From a virus: 46,767 nucleotides of DNA. This document shows, piece after piece, positions 1 to 11,200 of this stretch. Location of the stretch: positions 1 through 46,767 of IMG/VR virus record IMGVR_UViG_3300028820_000016. The stretch is one strand, 5' to 3'. Made by a program: the position numbers and the translations under genes. The notes under the pieces are model-generated. The model worked only from the letters and a program-made list of their open reading frames with translations, was not told the DNA's origin and did not search any database. Every line of letters starts with the position of its first letter. The first letter of the stretch is position 1.

Positions 1-18
1 CAAAGTCTAGGTGTAAAT

Positions 19-558
19 ATGATGACAATGCAGTTTGTAGGGGCATTTATTGGGTTACCTAGACTTACAGATGGTTCAGATGCTTACTGGAGGTTAGAGG
101 GAAAAGATGACTTCGATTGTGTTTTACATAAAACCGCGGGAGAAAGAACTTTTTACGATGATCCTACTGGAAAGATTGGTAACCGCTATCCGGGTAGGGG
201 AATTTTAAACAAAGGAGATGAGTCTTGGCATGCGTCTTACATCTTTTCAAGAGATGTTGTTGCTGAACAGAAAGAAGTTAAAGTTTCTATATTTACTCAA
301 AACTATTTAGCTATTCAGGAAGTTGGGGTAATAACTCAATTTGTACCGATGTTAACTAGGAATGATAGGGTGTACTATAAGTTTACCTTGTTAATAACGG
401 ATTACTATAACGAGGTACATCCTAGGATACCTAAAAGTTATGTAAAAAATGTTTTTTCGCCAACTAGTAGTAGCGTATCAAGAAGTCCTAATGATGCAAT
501 TCAGTTTTTTGAGTTGCCCTCATATCCTGAACAAAGGACTACCATACCTTCTCAATAA
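19..558 (+). CDS. Unknown virion-region protein, possibly 5'-truncated
   Basis: I do not recognise this 179-residue protein. It is soluble-looking, rich in aromatic and charged residues, with no signal peptide or membrane segment and a Ser/Pro-rich C-terminus. The reading frame is open from the first base of the window, and the six codons before the first ATG contain no stop, so the true start may lie upstream. An AGGT six bases before position 19 gives weak support for starting there, but ATGs also occur at 22 and 28. It heads the run of plus-strand genes that leads to the terminase, so a head-tail connector, tail-completion or other virion role is likely. That assignment rests only on position. 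Confidence 0.75.
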   Translation: MMTMQFVGAFIGLPRLTDGSDAYWRLEGKDDFDCVLHKTAGERTFYDDPTGKIGNRYPGRGILNKGDESWHASYIFSRDVVAEQKEVKVSIFTQNYLAIQEVGVITQFVPMLTRNDRVYYKFTLLITDYYNEVHPRIPKSYVKNVFSPTSSSVSRSPNDAIQFFELPSYPEQRTTIPSQ

Positions 559-564
559 AGGAGG
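557..564 (+). promoter_or_regulatory. Strong ribosome binding site for a TTG start
   Basis: AAAGGAGG lies nine bases before the TTG codon at 574 and overlaps the stop of the preceding gene. It is the best Shine-Dalgarno match among the late genes, and it decides the start of the next gene at a non-ATG codon. Confidence 0.8.
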
Positions 565-573
565 TTATAAATC

Positions 574-900
574 TTGTTTAATCAGTTCAATTCCACTACT
601 AATTTTAGAGAACCATTTGTATCTTTATTAGTTTCTACTAATACAGATGCTTCATCTGAACAGTTTGAATTACCTAATCTAGGTTTAGCTACAGCAAGGT
701 ATTTAAATCAGGTAAAGCTATTAGTAGAGTTAAGCTCTGAAACCAAATTAGTTCCACAAATAGAAGATAAGCCTTTTAAACAAGTAGTAAGTACTTTGAA
801 TAAAGCTACTACTTTTAACAATCAATTAGATATATCTTCTAACCTAATTAGTTTATTAAAAAGTCAACTGCCAAAAACAATAACGAAAATAGGTTTATAA
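574..900 (+). CDS. Unknown 108-residue late-region protein (TTG start)
   Basis: This small protein is not recognised. It starts at TTG behind a near-perfect Shine-Dalgarno site, 15 bases after the previous stop. The sequence is rich in Asn, Thr, Leu and Ser, is predicted to be mostly helical in its second half, and has no cysteines, signal peptide or membrane segment. Its place among five short genes upstream of the terminase suggests a minor virion, connector or tail-completion factor. No motif confirms this. Confidence 0.75.
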   Translation: MFNQFNSTTNFREPFVSLLVSTNTDASSEQFELPNLGLATARYLNQVKLLVELSSETKLVPQIEDKPFKQVVSTLNKATTFNNQLDISSNLISLLKSQLPKTITKIGL

Positions 901-923
901 GAAAACAATGGTAGCTATATAAA

Positions 924-1292
924 ATGACTAACTTTACAATCGTACCTAACGACATAGACTTTGTATTACCTAACTTTACTGCTGGGGAGTTAGAAATTAT
1001 AAACTCACTTGAGTTTACACGAAACATAATATTGGAGTTATTAGACAAATCAGAATTAGATAGTGTTGATTTTGATCAACTCACTAGTCAATTGAACATC
1101 GCTATTGCTGATTACATTCAGCAACTTAGAAAGTACGCTGATGTAGCACCAAAACTAATAGCAGCACAGTTTCTAGTAGAAGAATTAATCTACAAACTAC
1201 AACAGAAGATATCTAAGCCAAGTATAGTATCTAATCCAAATAAATTGAATAGATTGAAATCTATATTAAAAAATCTACTCGATATAGACTGA
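924..1292 (+). CDS. Unknown helical 122-residue protein
   Basis: Not recognised. The chain is acidic in its first half (several Asp/Glu among Leu/Ile) and basic at the C-terminus (Lys/Arg/Asn around residues 100-116), with a mostly helical pattern. There is no clear Shine-Dalgarno site before the ATG. The next gene starts four bases after the stop, so the two are probably co-transcribed and may be translationally coupled. A small tail-assembly or virion role is plausible from context only. Confidence 0.75.
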   Translation: MTNFTIVPNDIDFVLPNFTAGELEIINSLEFTRNIILELLDKSELDSVDFDQLTSQLNIAIADYIQQLRKYADVAPKLIAAQFLVEELIYKLQQKISKPSIVSNPNKLNRLKSILKNLLDID

Positions 1293-1296
1293 ACAT

Positions 1297-1869
1297 ATGC
1301 CAGTTCTTAGTAATAGACCATTAGCTGTTCCAATTAACGAAACCTTTATTCTGGATACAGATAACCTAGAATATCACTTATTACTAGGAAAATTAGAAAA
1401 AGTTCAGTCTAAAATAACAAGCTTAGATTGGTTAATAGAGAAATTAAAAGAAATTAGTGACTTTAATCAATATAAAAAGTACGTATCTATAAAAGGTGTT
1501 TTGCAGAATAGATTTTCAGTCAAAGTTCTTAACGACTTTGATCGAGAAACTGTTTTTCTTAGATTAAGAACCTTATTCTCTACAATTCCAGAAGTTACTG
1601 TGACTAAAGGTGAACTAAACGGTAGCTACTTTGTTTACTTATGGTCTGACAATACGAACTTATTCTTAAATATACAAACTCAAATAAATGAGATACTTAG
1701 GGATATAAATCCTAATTACACATTAGAAATTGATAATTTTATTGTTAATGGCGATGTTAGTAGTACAAATAGTATATTTGATATTTTAACTCAGGAAAGA
1801 AATAACTTAGTAGAGCTCTATTCTAATTTGTGTGAGCAACTACTTTTAACTCCATTAACTTACGAATAA
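1297..1869 (+). CDS. Unknown 190-residue late-region protein
   Basis: Not recognised. Residues 20-60 form a Lys/Glu/Leu-rich helical stretch that could be a short coiled coil. Residues 70-150 alternate in a beta-like pattern with many aromatic and Asn residues. It starts at ATG four bases after the previous stop and ends directly before the next frame, which indicates tight late-operon packing. There is no signal peptide, membrane segment or enzyme motif. A structural or tail-assembly role is inferred from position. Confidence 0.75.
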   Translation: MPVLSNRPLAVPINETFILDTDNLEYHLLLGKLEKVQSKITSLDWLIEKLKEISDFNQYKKYVSIKGVLQNRFSVKVLNDFDRETVFLRLRTLFSTIPEVTVTKGELNGSYFVYLWSDNTNLFLNIQTQINEILRDINPNYTLEIDNFIVNGDVSSTNSIFDILTQERNNLVELYSNLCEQLLLTPLTYE

Positions 1870-1878
1870 TTGGTAAAC

Positions 1879-2277
1879 ATGGCTATTACTGTTTCTAACA
1901 GAGTTATAGAAAAGCTTAGGTCCTCAGTTATAGATCCACTAGGTGGTATAACAAACGCTATTAACTTATTAGGAGTAGAAAAATTAAATCTATTAGCAGC
2001 GCATCCAGATGAAGTTTTCCTAGTGACTCGTGCAGATCACATTATACAGCTAGCTTATTCTAAACGAGACTACTACTCTATATATGACTTAGATGGATAT
2101 TTACAGTATCAAATAAATAATCATTTTGGTTTATATGGAAAGCACTTATTAGATGACTTATATCTAAGTACATTAAGATCAGGTTCACTTTTCTATATTC
2201 ACTACGAAATAGATCCCAATCGCTATTTAAGCTTACTAAGTAATCCAAATAAGCATTTACTTGTTTTATATGTATAA
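1879..2277 (+). CDS. Unknown protein preceding terminase
   Basis: About 132 residues, not recognised. A TTG at 1870 abuts the previous stop and could also serve, but the ATG at 1879 is preferred. The chain is rich in Leu and Tyr and looks alpha/beta. The gene lies three bases upstream of the terminase large subunit, where small terminase subunits often sit. However, it has no evident helix-turn-helix, and its composition is unlike typical TerS proteins, so I leave it unnamed. No Shine-Dalgarno site is obvious. Confidence 0.7.
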   Translation: MAITVSNRVIEKLRSSVIDPLGGITNAINLLGVEKLNLLAAHPDEVFLVTRADHIIQLAYSKRDYYSIYDLDGYLQYQINNHFGLYGKHLLDDLYLSTLRSGSLFYIHYEIDPNRYLSLLSNPNKHLLVLYV

Positions 2278-2280
2278 GCT

Positions 2281-4056
2281 ATGCCTAGACAAAAAGATAG
2301 CGAGATAAGTCCGTTTAGTAGTATATCGAATAAACTTGTACAGAGAATCAGTAACTCCAAAGTACTAGGCATAGTTGACTTTATATACAATATTTTGGGG
2401 TTTGATAAAGAGTTATTTTTATCGCAGAGAGCATTGTTGAAGTGTATTTGTGATGAACCTCTGAGTGTTGATGAGGAGGAATTACTCCGGAAGTGGAAAA
2501 AAGAAGGTAAGACTAATTGGGAACCTGGCCATAAATGGTTGGAGATAAATATAGAATTAGGAATGCGCTCCTCTAAAACAGTAATTGCTGCCTGGCTTTG
2601 CTGTTACACGTTGTATAAACTACTAATCAAAGATGATCCTCTAGAAGGCTTTCCAAGAGCAGCTAAAGGCACAACTATATTTATCACAACTATAGCTACT
2701 ACTGAAACTCAATCAAAAGATACTATATACGGCTATATAAAAAATTTTATTCTAAACTCACCTTGGTTCCAGACTTGGATTAAAAGAGAGGAATTAGTTG
2801 TAACTCAAGAAAGAATATATTCGGAGACAAAGAATGTAGTTATATATGCAGGACATTCTAATGGGGGTGCACTTGTAGGTAAGGGGTCCCTATTAGTGTG
2901 TATGGATGAGGTAGCTAGGTTTATAGATGTAACAGGTAGCTATGAAAAAGTGGATGGGTTGGTGAGTTCGCTATCCAAATCTCTAGCAACTTTTGCACCT
3001 GAATCTAAGCGTATAGCAATCAGCTCTGCTTGGGAGTCTGGTGACTACATGGAGAAGCTTGTTAATGAGGGTTGGGATAGAGTAGAGAACGGAGTACTTT
3101 GCTTTAGAGTTCCTACGTTTGACTTTAGGCCTGATGTGACCAAGGATGATGAAGATATAAAACTTGAATACATTAGAGATCCTGTAGGTGCTGCTAGAGA
3201 TTATGAATGCATAAGACCAAAGTCAACTAAAGCATTTTTCGATGAGGCTGAAATTAACTATGCTATCTCGATTGGCGGACACCAAGTTGTAGATTGGCAA
3301 AAAATGTATATAGACAGTAAAGATGGATCTTCTTTATATGTTGGTATTGACTTAATTAGTATTACTCCAGTATACCAGCTTTTTATAAATAGCTATGCAC
3401 ATGCAGATCCAGGTATATCTGGAGACGCTTATGCTTTTGCAGTTGGACACTTAGACGAGGATGCAAAACTTATTTATATCGATGCATTACTTCGTTGGGC
3501 ACCAGAAAAGGTTAACGGTAAAAAATTAAAAGTATCTTTTACAAATGTAGAGGAGGTAATTACTACCATATGTAAAAAACGTAGAGTAGTACATATAACG
3601 TTTGACCATTTTCAAGCGGAGGGTTTAGTTCAGAACCTTATGCAAGAGGGAATAAGAGCTGAGAGTGTCTTCTTTTCCCGTAAAAAGCAAGCTGAAATAT
3701 ATCTACTAGCTAGAAGATGGATTAATCAACGTAGGGTTATACTACCTAAATATGGTCCTTTGGTAGAGGAACTTAGACAGGAGTTAATTCATATTGGCTA
3801 TGACGGATCTAAAATAACTCATCCGCCGCAATATGGAAAAGATTTATCAGATGCAGTTTGTACCGTCATAGCTGCATTAGCTCAAAGATTAGATTTGGAT
3901 GTAGAGACTCTTCCGTATGCTGAGGTACAAACTGTTGGGAGACATCCATCTAGTAGTTTTATAAGACCTGCAACTAACTTGAGCTCGCTCAGAACACCTA
4001 AGGTAAATTCAAGCAAAATCGTAAGAGAGTTTTACAATAACGGAATTTACTGGTAG
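2281..4056 (+). CDS. terL: Terminase large subunit (packaging ATPase-nuclease)
   Basis: This is the motor that translocates phage DNA into the prohead and cuts concatemers. The 591 residues are of usual size. The N-terminal ATPase has a degenerate Walker A (GMRSSKT, residues 94-100) and a Walker B ending in Asp209-Glu210 within a hydrophobic strand (LLVCMDE). The C-terminal RNase H-like nuclease has a first acidic strand (GID, Asp357), a second acidic strand near residue 440 (TFDHF), and a terminal block with HPPQYGKDLSDAV, whose Asp521/Asp524 match the conserved metal-binding end of the fold. The Walker A deviation (RSSKT instead of GxGKT) is common in terminases. The gene begins four bases after the previous stop, lacks a clear Shine-Dalgarno site and is followed 16 bases later by another late gene. 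No separate TerS was identified. Confidence 0.93.
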   Translation: MPRQKDSEISPFSSISNKLVQRISNSKVLGIVDFIYNILGFDKELFLSQRALLKCICDEPLSVDEEELLRKWKKEGKTNWEPGHKWLEINIELGMRSSKTVIAAWLCCYTLYKLLIKDDPLEGFPRAAKGTTIFITTIATTETQSKDTIYGYIKNFILNSPWFQTWIKREELVVTQERIYSETKNVVIYAGHSNGGALVGKGSLLVCMDEVARFIDVTGSYEKVDGLVSSLSKSLATFAPESKRIAISSAWESGDYMEKLVNEGWDRVENGVLCFRVPTFDFRPDVTKDDEDIKLEYIRDPVGAARDYECIRPKSTKAFFDEAEINYAISIGGHQVVDWQKMYIDSKDGSSLYVGIDLISITPVYQLFINSYAHADPGISGDAYAFAVGHLDEDAKLIYIDALLRWAPEKVNGKKLKVSFTNVEEVITTICKKRRVVHITFDHFQAEGLVQNLMQEGIRAESVFFSRKKQAEIYLLARRWINQRRVILPKYGPLVEELRQELIHIGYDGSKITHPPQYGKDLSDAVCTVIAALAQRLDLDVETLPYAEVQTVGRHPSSSFIRPATNLSSLRTPKVNSSKIVREFYNNGIYW

Positions 4057-4072
4057 TCTGGCGGTATCTTTA

Positions 4073-5239
4073 ATGAATTACCTAGTAGAGCCTAGTTATG
4101 TTGTCGGAAGGTTATTAGATTCTGTTAGACCTGCATTTAACTCAAATAGTGGTTCTTTATTAGATCAAAGTCCTTATTCGCTAGCTGAGAGTTTATTAGA
4201 GCTTCCTAACAACTCTAGAATAGCTAGCAAAGACATTGTTTTAGCTATACATCAACCAGAGTTTACAGGATATAGGTCTAGCAGTCATTACCCACCTTAT
4301 ACTTTCTATTATCGAGTAGGAAAAACTCCAGCGGTACCTAAACAGGTTGTACAGCTTGAGCGTACTTCAGACTTAGCAAATACTGTAGATAATTGGCCAC
4401 CAGGAGTACTTTCACCTGATCTACTAAACATACTAAACATCTCTAAGTCAATATCTATTTTAGGTAAGACTTACTACAGAGGTGAAGACTACGATTTGAG
4501 TAGTCCATCTAATCCTACTGGTATAAGGTGGCTTGTAGGTGGCTCTAGACCTCCTTTAGGAACAAATTACTCTATTTTGATTGAGTACTCAACAAGAGAA
4601 TTCAATGAAGCTAGATTAAGGACAGGTCTAATTGAGCTTGAAATGATACCTACTCTAACAAGCTATAACTTGGATAGCTTGTTTTATAGAGTTGACTACC
4701 TCTCTCTACCTGCTTTAAGTAGTTCACAGAAACAAGCTATAGCTACAGATTCAACTGTGTTTGATGAGAGGAACTTTATTCCTTTTCACACAGAACGTTG
4801 GAGGGTGCCGTCTAGATTAAGTTATAAGCGAGAGTTAATCAGAATTGAATTAGATGAAGATGGTTTACTAATAAACGGCACACTAACTCTTCAAAACCTA
4901 ATTTGGGTTTATAAACCTTTTAAATTAGAGCTTGTTATAGAAGACTTATCAGATAACTCGAAAACTACTATTGAAATACCAAATATTAATAATTCTACTT
5001 ATTTGGTATCTCCTGAAGGTATTATTTGGGTTAACAATGCTGTTCTACAGCCTTATGTAAATGGTTTATTAGATCCAAGTGAATATAAGTTGTATTGGTA
5101 TTTCTCATATCAACCAGCATATGGAATAAGCGATGTGTACTGGCGTGTTACTAGACCAGGTGTTTATCCTGCTGATCCTAATTATGTAATAAGCTGGCTT
5201 GGTCTAAGTTATTGGTTTCCTTTATTTTATTACTTCTAA
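4073..5239 (+). CDS. Unknown structural protein between terminase and giant protein
   Basis: 388 residues, not recognised. It is rich in Tyr, Pro, Ser and Leu with many short beta-like stretches, and has no cysteines, membrane segments or catalytic motif. Its composition resembles phage tail or connector proteins, and it sits between the packaging motor and the tape-measure-like gene, ten bases before the latter. Portal or capsid identity is not supported: there is no long helical wing pattern as in portals. It is best treated as a virion protein of unknown type. Confidence 0.8.
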   Translation: MNYLVEPSYVVGRLLDSVRPAFNSNSGSLLDQSPYSLAESLLELPNNSRIASKDIVLAIHQPEFTGYRSSSHYPPYTFYYRVGKTPAVPKQVVQLERTSDLANTVDNWPPGVLSPDLLNILNISKSISILGKTYYRGEDYDLSSPSNPTGIRWLVGGSRPPLGTNYSILIEYSTREFNEARLRTGLIELEMIPTLTSYNLDSLFYRVDYLSLPALSSSQKQAIATDSTVFDERNFIPFHTERWRVPSRLSYKRELIRIELDEDGLLINGTLTLQNLIWVYKPFKLELVIEDLSDNSKTTIEIPNINNSTYLVSPEGIIWVNNAVLQPYVNGLLDPSEYKLYWYFSYQPAYGISDVYWRVTRPGVYPADPNYVISWLGLSYWFPLFYYF

Positions 5240-5249
5240 CTTTAGCTAA

Positions 5250-8200
5250 ATGCCTACCAATACTCAGCACCTTATAGCAGGCAGTTCTTTTACATCATCT
5301 TCTAGAAGAAGAGATGACAATTTTTATTTAGAGCAACCTATAAAAGGTAGAGTTATTAGAGTAATAGACGCTGATACTCTACTCGTTAGGTATACAGATT
5401 ATTCCGGAATTGATAGTGTTAGATATGTAAGAGCTGCTAATACAAACGCACCTGAAGTTAGAAGTATTGGAGATAATAGACCACTATCACAGTTAAGTAA
5501 GATAGAGAGAAATCAGTATTACTTTGGTGATCTAGCTGCAAACAGATTACGTGAAATTTTACGCTCTTACAACAACGAGATTTTACTAAGACTAGATAAA
5601 TCTACAGATATATATAACAGACAATTAGCTAGTTACTATACACCCTCAGGACAATCGATTGAGAAGATATTAGCTGAGGAGGGTTTAACTCTCTATAAAA
5701 CAAGTGAAGAGAAGTTTTCTGGTACAAATCCATCGTTAGAGCTAGAAATATTACGAGCTCAACAAAAAGCACAGAAAGAGCGTTTAGGAATATTTAGTGA
5801 AGGACTTTATTTACCTCCAGATGAGTTCTTAGCTCAGGTTAGAAAGCGCAAAGCCACTGGTGTAGATGTAACACTAGGATCTTTAATTGATAACGTAATA
5901 GGTTTAATTAGACCTAAACATAGGTTTGAGAGGTATGTTAAAGCAACAAATAAATTAGAAGAGAGATTAAGGTTATTAGCTGCTCTAGAAGGAGATATCT
6001 ATACAAGTAGATTAGATCAATTAAGACAAAGATACGGAGACGAAACAGCTAAATTAGTTGATCCTATAACTTACTATAAAGCCCAGGCATTTCGTAGAAA
6101 TACAGATTACGAAACTTATGTATATGCCAGAAGTAGACGTAACATATTTGGTGAAGACAGATTAGTTTTACGTACTCCAGTTTATGGAGATATTACTAGC
6201 AGAGTATTTGAGTCTATCTACCAAGCAAAACGTGTAGCTCTAGGTTATGAGCTCTTAGATACAGGTGAATTACCTAGATTTATTGTAGAACTAGATAAAC
6301 GGAGAGCAGCTCTATCACTTGTAGAAAGAGCAAATAGAGAAGTTTTTAATAACTTAGACAGTACAATCTCTCCATATGTTGCATTAAGCATAGGCTTAGG
6401 TGCCGGTACTGTTACCGGTATGTTTACTAACGTAGCTTTGGAAGCTTTAAGCTATAACTTAACTAATTATGGAACTCTAACAGAAAGAGCTTTTACTAAG
6501 CAAGCTCAGTCTATAGGAAGAACACTGTCTAATAACAGGGGTAGATTAGCTGGAGCAACTATTATAGGTTTACTCACAGGTGCTCTACTAACAGCTTATC
6601 TAAGCAATCGAAATACTCAAGAAGTACTGAATTTAGGTTATTCAGAAGAACACAAGCATAAAAGATTATTATTTGAGAATCCATCTGACTCTTTAACCAA
6701 AGACTTGTACATGGCGGTTGTAAACCGCCTAGATGCCCTGATTAATGGACTAAGTGTAGGCTCAAGAGGAACTATTCGAACTACCTTTGGTAATCTAAGA
6801 GAGCAACCTAAAAGAGATTCGACAATATTAAAGTCAACTTTAGAAGGTTTATTTGATGTAACTCAAGATTTAATATTAGGTACCGCAATATATTACGGAT
6901 TAATGGTACCTGCACAGCAAGCTGTGCAAAGTATTCTTAGTGGAGTATTTCATTATACCTTAGCAAGTTTTGGTGGTGCTGAACGAATAAGATCAACTCC
7001 TGTTGGCTCTTCACTGCTTGCGTTACATCAGGAGGTAGTTGCTACCTTTAGAAGAGCGCAAGCACAAAATGCGTTCTTAGGACTATTTGGAAGACTTGGA
7101 GCAGCTGTTGGATTAGATATCAATATTACTACTCCTATTCAGGGTGGAGTTGTCAGTAAAAATCTAATTAAATTTGATAATTTTAGTTCTTTTGAAGAGT
7201 TTGTCTCTAGAATCGATTCTCAACTAATTAATCCTGCTGAGCATATGAAGGTATATGGGGCAGACCCCACTGCGTACTTAATGCCAGATGCAGCAGGAAT
7301 ACTAAAAACAATTGGGTTTAGATTTGGTGGTCCTGGTAGACAGGTAAGTTTTACGGTAAATAAAGATCGTTTGTGGGAAGGTTTTATTGGTAAAACCAAA
7401 GAACAAAAATTAACATCAGCTCAAAAGTTTGCAGATGCTCTAAATGACTTATTTGCAATTATAGGATATGAAAACTACGGTAACTTACAATTAAGTTCCG
7501 GTATAACTTACACAGCTGATCAATTGTTGGGTGCTGCTAGAGACCAACTAAAGCAGGCTCAAATACAAAAAGCAATGAGCCAGGTTTATGCTAATCCACT
7601 GCGTTGGTTAGGTGTAGTACCTGCAGGAGCTGAGGCTACAGAGGTATCTATGGCTGCTGTTTTTGGCAGCACTGGCTTTATTGCAAGAACTGTAGGATAT
7701 GCAGTTGGTAGACCTCCTACACTACGCTTAAGTCCTGCTTCCTCAACCATTAAGACAACTCTAGATGAAATCAAATACCTAATAGATCGATTTAGAGGTA
7801 TAGCTACACCTGAGCAGCTACAAGCTATTAAAACCTCTAGAAATATACTTACTACGCGAGCGATGCTAATGCATCGTGGAGCATCTGCTCAAGATCTTGA
7901 GCAAATAAACGACATAATTAGTACAGTTGTCAGAGACCCCAGACACCCTACTGATCAAATATCTAGTTTACTTGTACAAACTCGATATAAAACTAGTTTT
8001 GGAACTAAGCTAGCAAGAGCTGGTGCAGTTGCATTAGTTTATGGACTCTTATTTAGCTACATGTTTAAGACCAGTACTGGTCTAGATGCTACGACTCAGT
8101 TTGGAGATGCTATTGCTCAACTAGGTTTAGAATTTCCTGTACCTAATGATACGCCTTTAATCAATATTGGTTGGTCATCTACGTCTATACGAATACGAAA

Positions 8201-11200
8201 TACTGAAACCGGTGAAATTAGAGAAGAAGAAAGAACTCCCTGGTTTAATAGATTTGTTTACTCTGCATTTGTAGGATATGCAATATTTAGTTACTTTGCA
8301 TTTGAAGGGCAAGCATCTATTTTAAAGGCAGCTGCAGCTCAAGTATTAGGAGCAATACCAGGTGCAAAACAAGTTCCAGCAATATCTACTTTTATTAGGA
8401 ACTCATTTGATGAGTACTTCCAGCAAGCTGGATTAAAAATAGCTCTTAATAAACCACTTAAAGCTGCAGATTTTACAGATTTAACTGCTTTACTTAAGCA
8501 AGGCCCTAATTTTACTCAAAAGCTAACTGCTTCAAAAGTATTAGCAGGTAGAGGTGCTAGAGCATTATTAGGGGCAGCAGGTACTTTAACTGCAATATCT
8601 TTAATAGCTGGTTTATTTAACAGCATTAGCTACTCAATGAAGGTAGCTTCTCTAGGAGGTATGTACCAAGAAGGTACATATGTTGATCCTACTTTGCAGG
8701 CTAGATTAAAGCACTTATGGGGTGTATATCAGGAACGCTACTTTGAATCTCCAAATAAATTAAGAACACGGGGTTTAGCACCTATATACACCTACAATGT
8801 GATGCAGATGTTAGACATTGACTCTGCACGACAACGTGAGTCACAAGGTGTACGTAGACAAGCTGGAACCCAACAAATTGGCTCTATCTACGCTACTACC
8901 TTATTTGGGTATGACATAACCAGAGATCGGATGCGTTTTACAACAGGTATGCAGTTACCCCTATACACAATGGGTACTGGATTCGATTTACCTGTTCAGA
9001 TTATTCTTAAAAAGCCTACAGAAAACCAGTTACAAGATCAACAAAGTGATGTAAGTGCGTTTAGATATCCCATTCTACCCTATATCGGTGATAACAGTGC
9101 TTTTACTCCTATACCAATTCCTTTTACCGGAGGGAAAACAGGAAGATTTACTTATGTAGCTAGCTCCACACTAGCTGAGTTCTATAAAAGCTATGCCGTT
9201 ATAAAAGTTGCCTATTCACGTATTATTATGCCTGCAAAGATACTAAAAACAGCAGGCGCTAAGGTAGTTTCTGCATTTGATTCTATCGCTAGTCAAATAT
9301 TATCTAGAAATCAGTCTGCCTTTTTTAACGCAGTTGCAGATTCAGTAACAGTAGCCGGAGAAGTTATCGGCGGTACTCTGTATACTATAGGTGAAAATGT
9401 TACCGACAATATCTTTGTAAAACTCTTAAAATTTACTCATGATTTAGTTAAGCTTACTTTAGACGTCTCTACATCAGCCCTAAAAGCTTATTTATCCCAA
9501 GGTTCTAGATTAGTAGGTCAATTTAGTTATTCCTTAGCTAAAAGCTCTAGACAGGCCTTAGAAAGGCTTTTTAGCAGTGCGGCACAGAATTCTGCAGCAC
9601 AAGTTGGTAATGTTTTACAGAACTCCGCTCCAACATTAACTAAAAGCCAGTTAAGTAACATAACTAGAGGTATAGGTAACATTGCTGTTTCTACTTACTT
9701 AGGTGAATTAGTAGGACAGCAAATATTTGGTGTAGAAGGTGTTGGTGGAGCTGTTGGTTTAACAGTTAGTTTACTCCAAACAATTCACTCTATAGAAGTA
9801 ACTAGACAAGTCAATAAATTTATCAGAACTGATCCTAGGTTTGCAGTTACAACAAATCTAGATGACATTGCTATAGCTAATTTAAGAGCAGCTATAGAAA
9901 CTAAAGAACAGGCCTTAAGAGCTAGTACTAAAATTGGTGGAGTTATACCTAGACCTACTGCTAGAAATCTAGGTGCACTAGCAACATTTGTTCTTGGTGC
10001 TGCAATTCTTTACGGAGTATTTGAAAACTCTAATAGGAGAATACCCAAAAAGTTACGTTTACCTGAAGGTGCTTATCGCTTCAGTATTGATTTAACAGCT
10101 ATACCCGGTTATCAGGCTTTAACTACCCGTAAGGTAATTTTTAGGTATGCAGATGGTACAGAAGTTGAAAGACGTGTACCTAGATTATTTAATCTACCAA
10201 CAGGAGGTATTTACTTACCTCAAAAGATTGATGTTGGACAGTTTCTAAAGCAACTTACGGGTGTAAGTGATAATACATTAGATTTTTATAGTGCAAAAGC
10301 CAGATTACGCGCATACAACACATATGGTGATCGTATTGCGGATTTAATAGATCCAGGTATATTAGGACCTAGAGTTGACTATACAAGAGATAGAAATTTA
10401 ATTTCCATTATTACTAAGCCTTTTAAGATACTTACAGACAGAACTTATTTTGGTAATACACTTACAGATGCTTCAGGTGGAGGGGGCATCCACCTAGGAT
10501 TGGGAGGTGTAACTGCTAGACAGTACGATGGTAATGTCTATGCAGGCTCTAGCTACATGCAGTTTCAGGGTGCTGTAAGCGACATCTCTTTTGCTGAGAA
10601 CATAATGAAAAGTGCGTTTACACCTGGGTTACTGCAAAGTGTACTAGGTGATTCTGCATTAATGTTAATCAATGACCAAGTTACTTTTACTGATGTTAGT
10701 GACGAGGATAGAGATGCATTAATTGCCGGATTGCTTTTTGCAGGTTTACCTACTAAACCATTGAAAAAACCAAGGCAGTTTTCACCAATATTACACAGAA
10801 GTGTATATAGAATTCTGTCCGGCAATAGAGCTACTTCTACTGCATTAGCTAGAAGAGAGGATTATCTAGCTTGGTTAGCAAATGCAAACCAGCTAGATCT
10901 AGCTATGATGTACAATCGTACACCATATCGTAAAGATGTAGACGAAGAAGGCAAATCAGCAGGCTTTTTACCGGGTTTTCCAGATGGTTTTAGCTTCTTC
11001 TTTGCAGGCGCATTAAGATTTCCTAACTACTTTACTAGTCCTATAGATCGTGGTTACGGAAGAAGTCTTGAAAGTACATTTTATGAGGGAATTGAGATAA
11101 CAGGAGGAGATAGATCTTTAGTATTAGTTGGTCAAGATTTAGCTTTAGGACCGGCAAAGACAATTGGAATAGCAGTAGGTGCGACTATAGGTACACTTAT

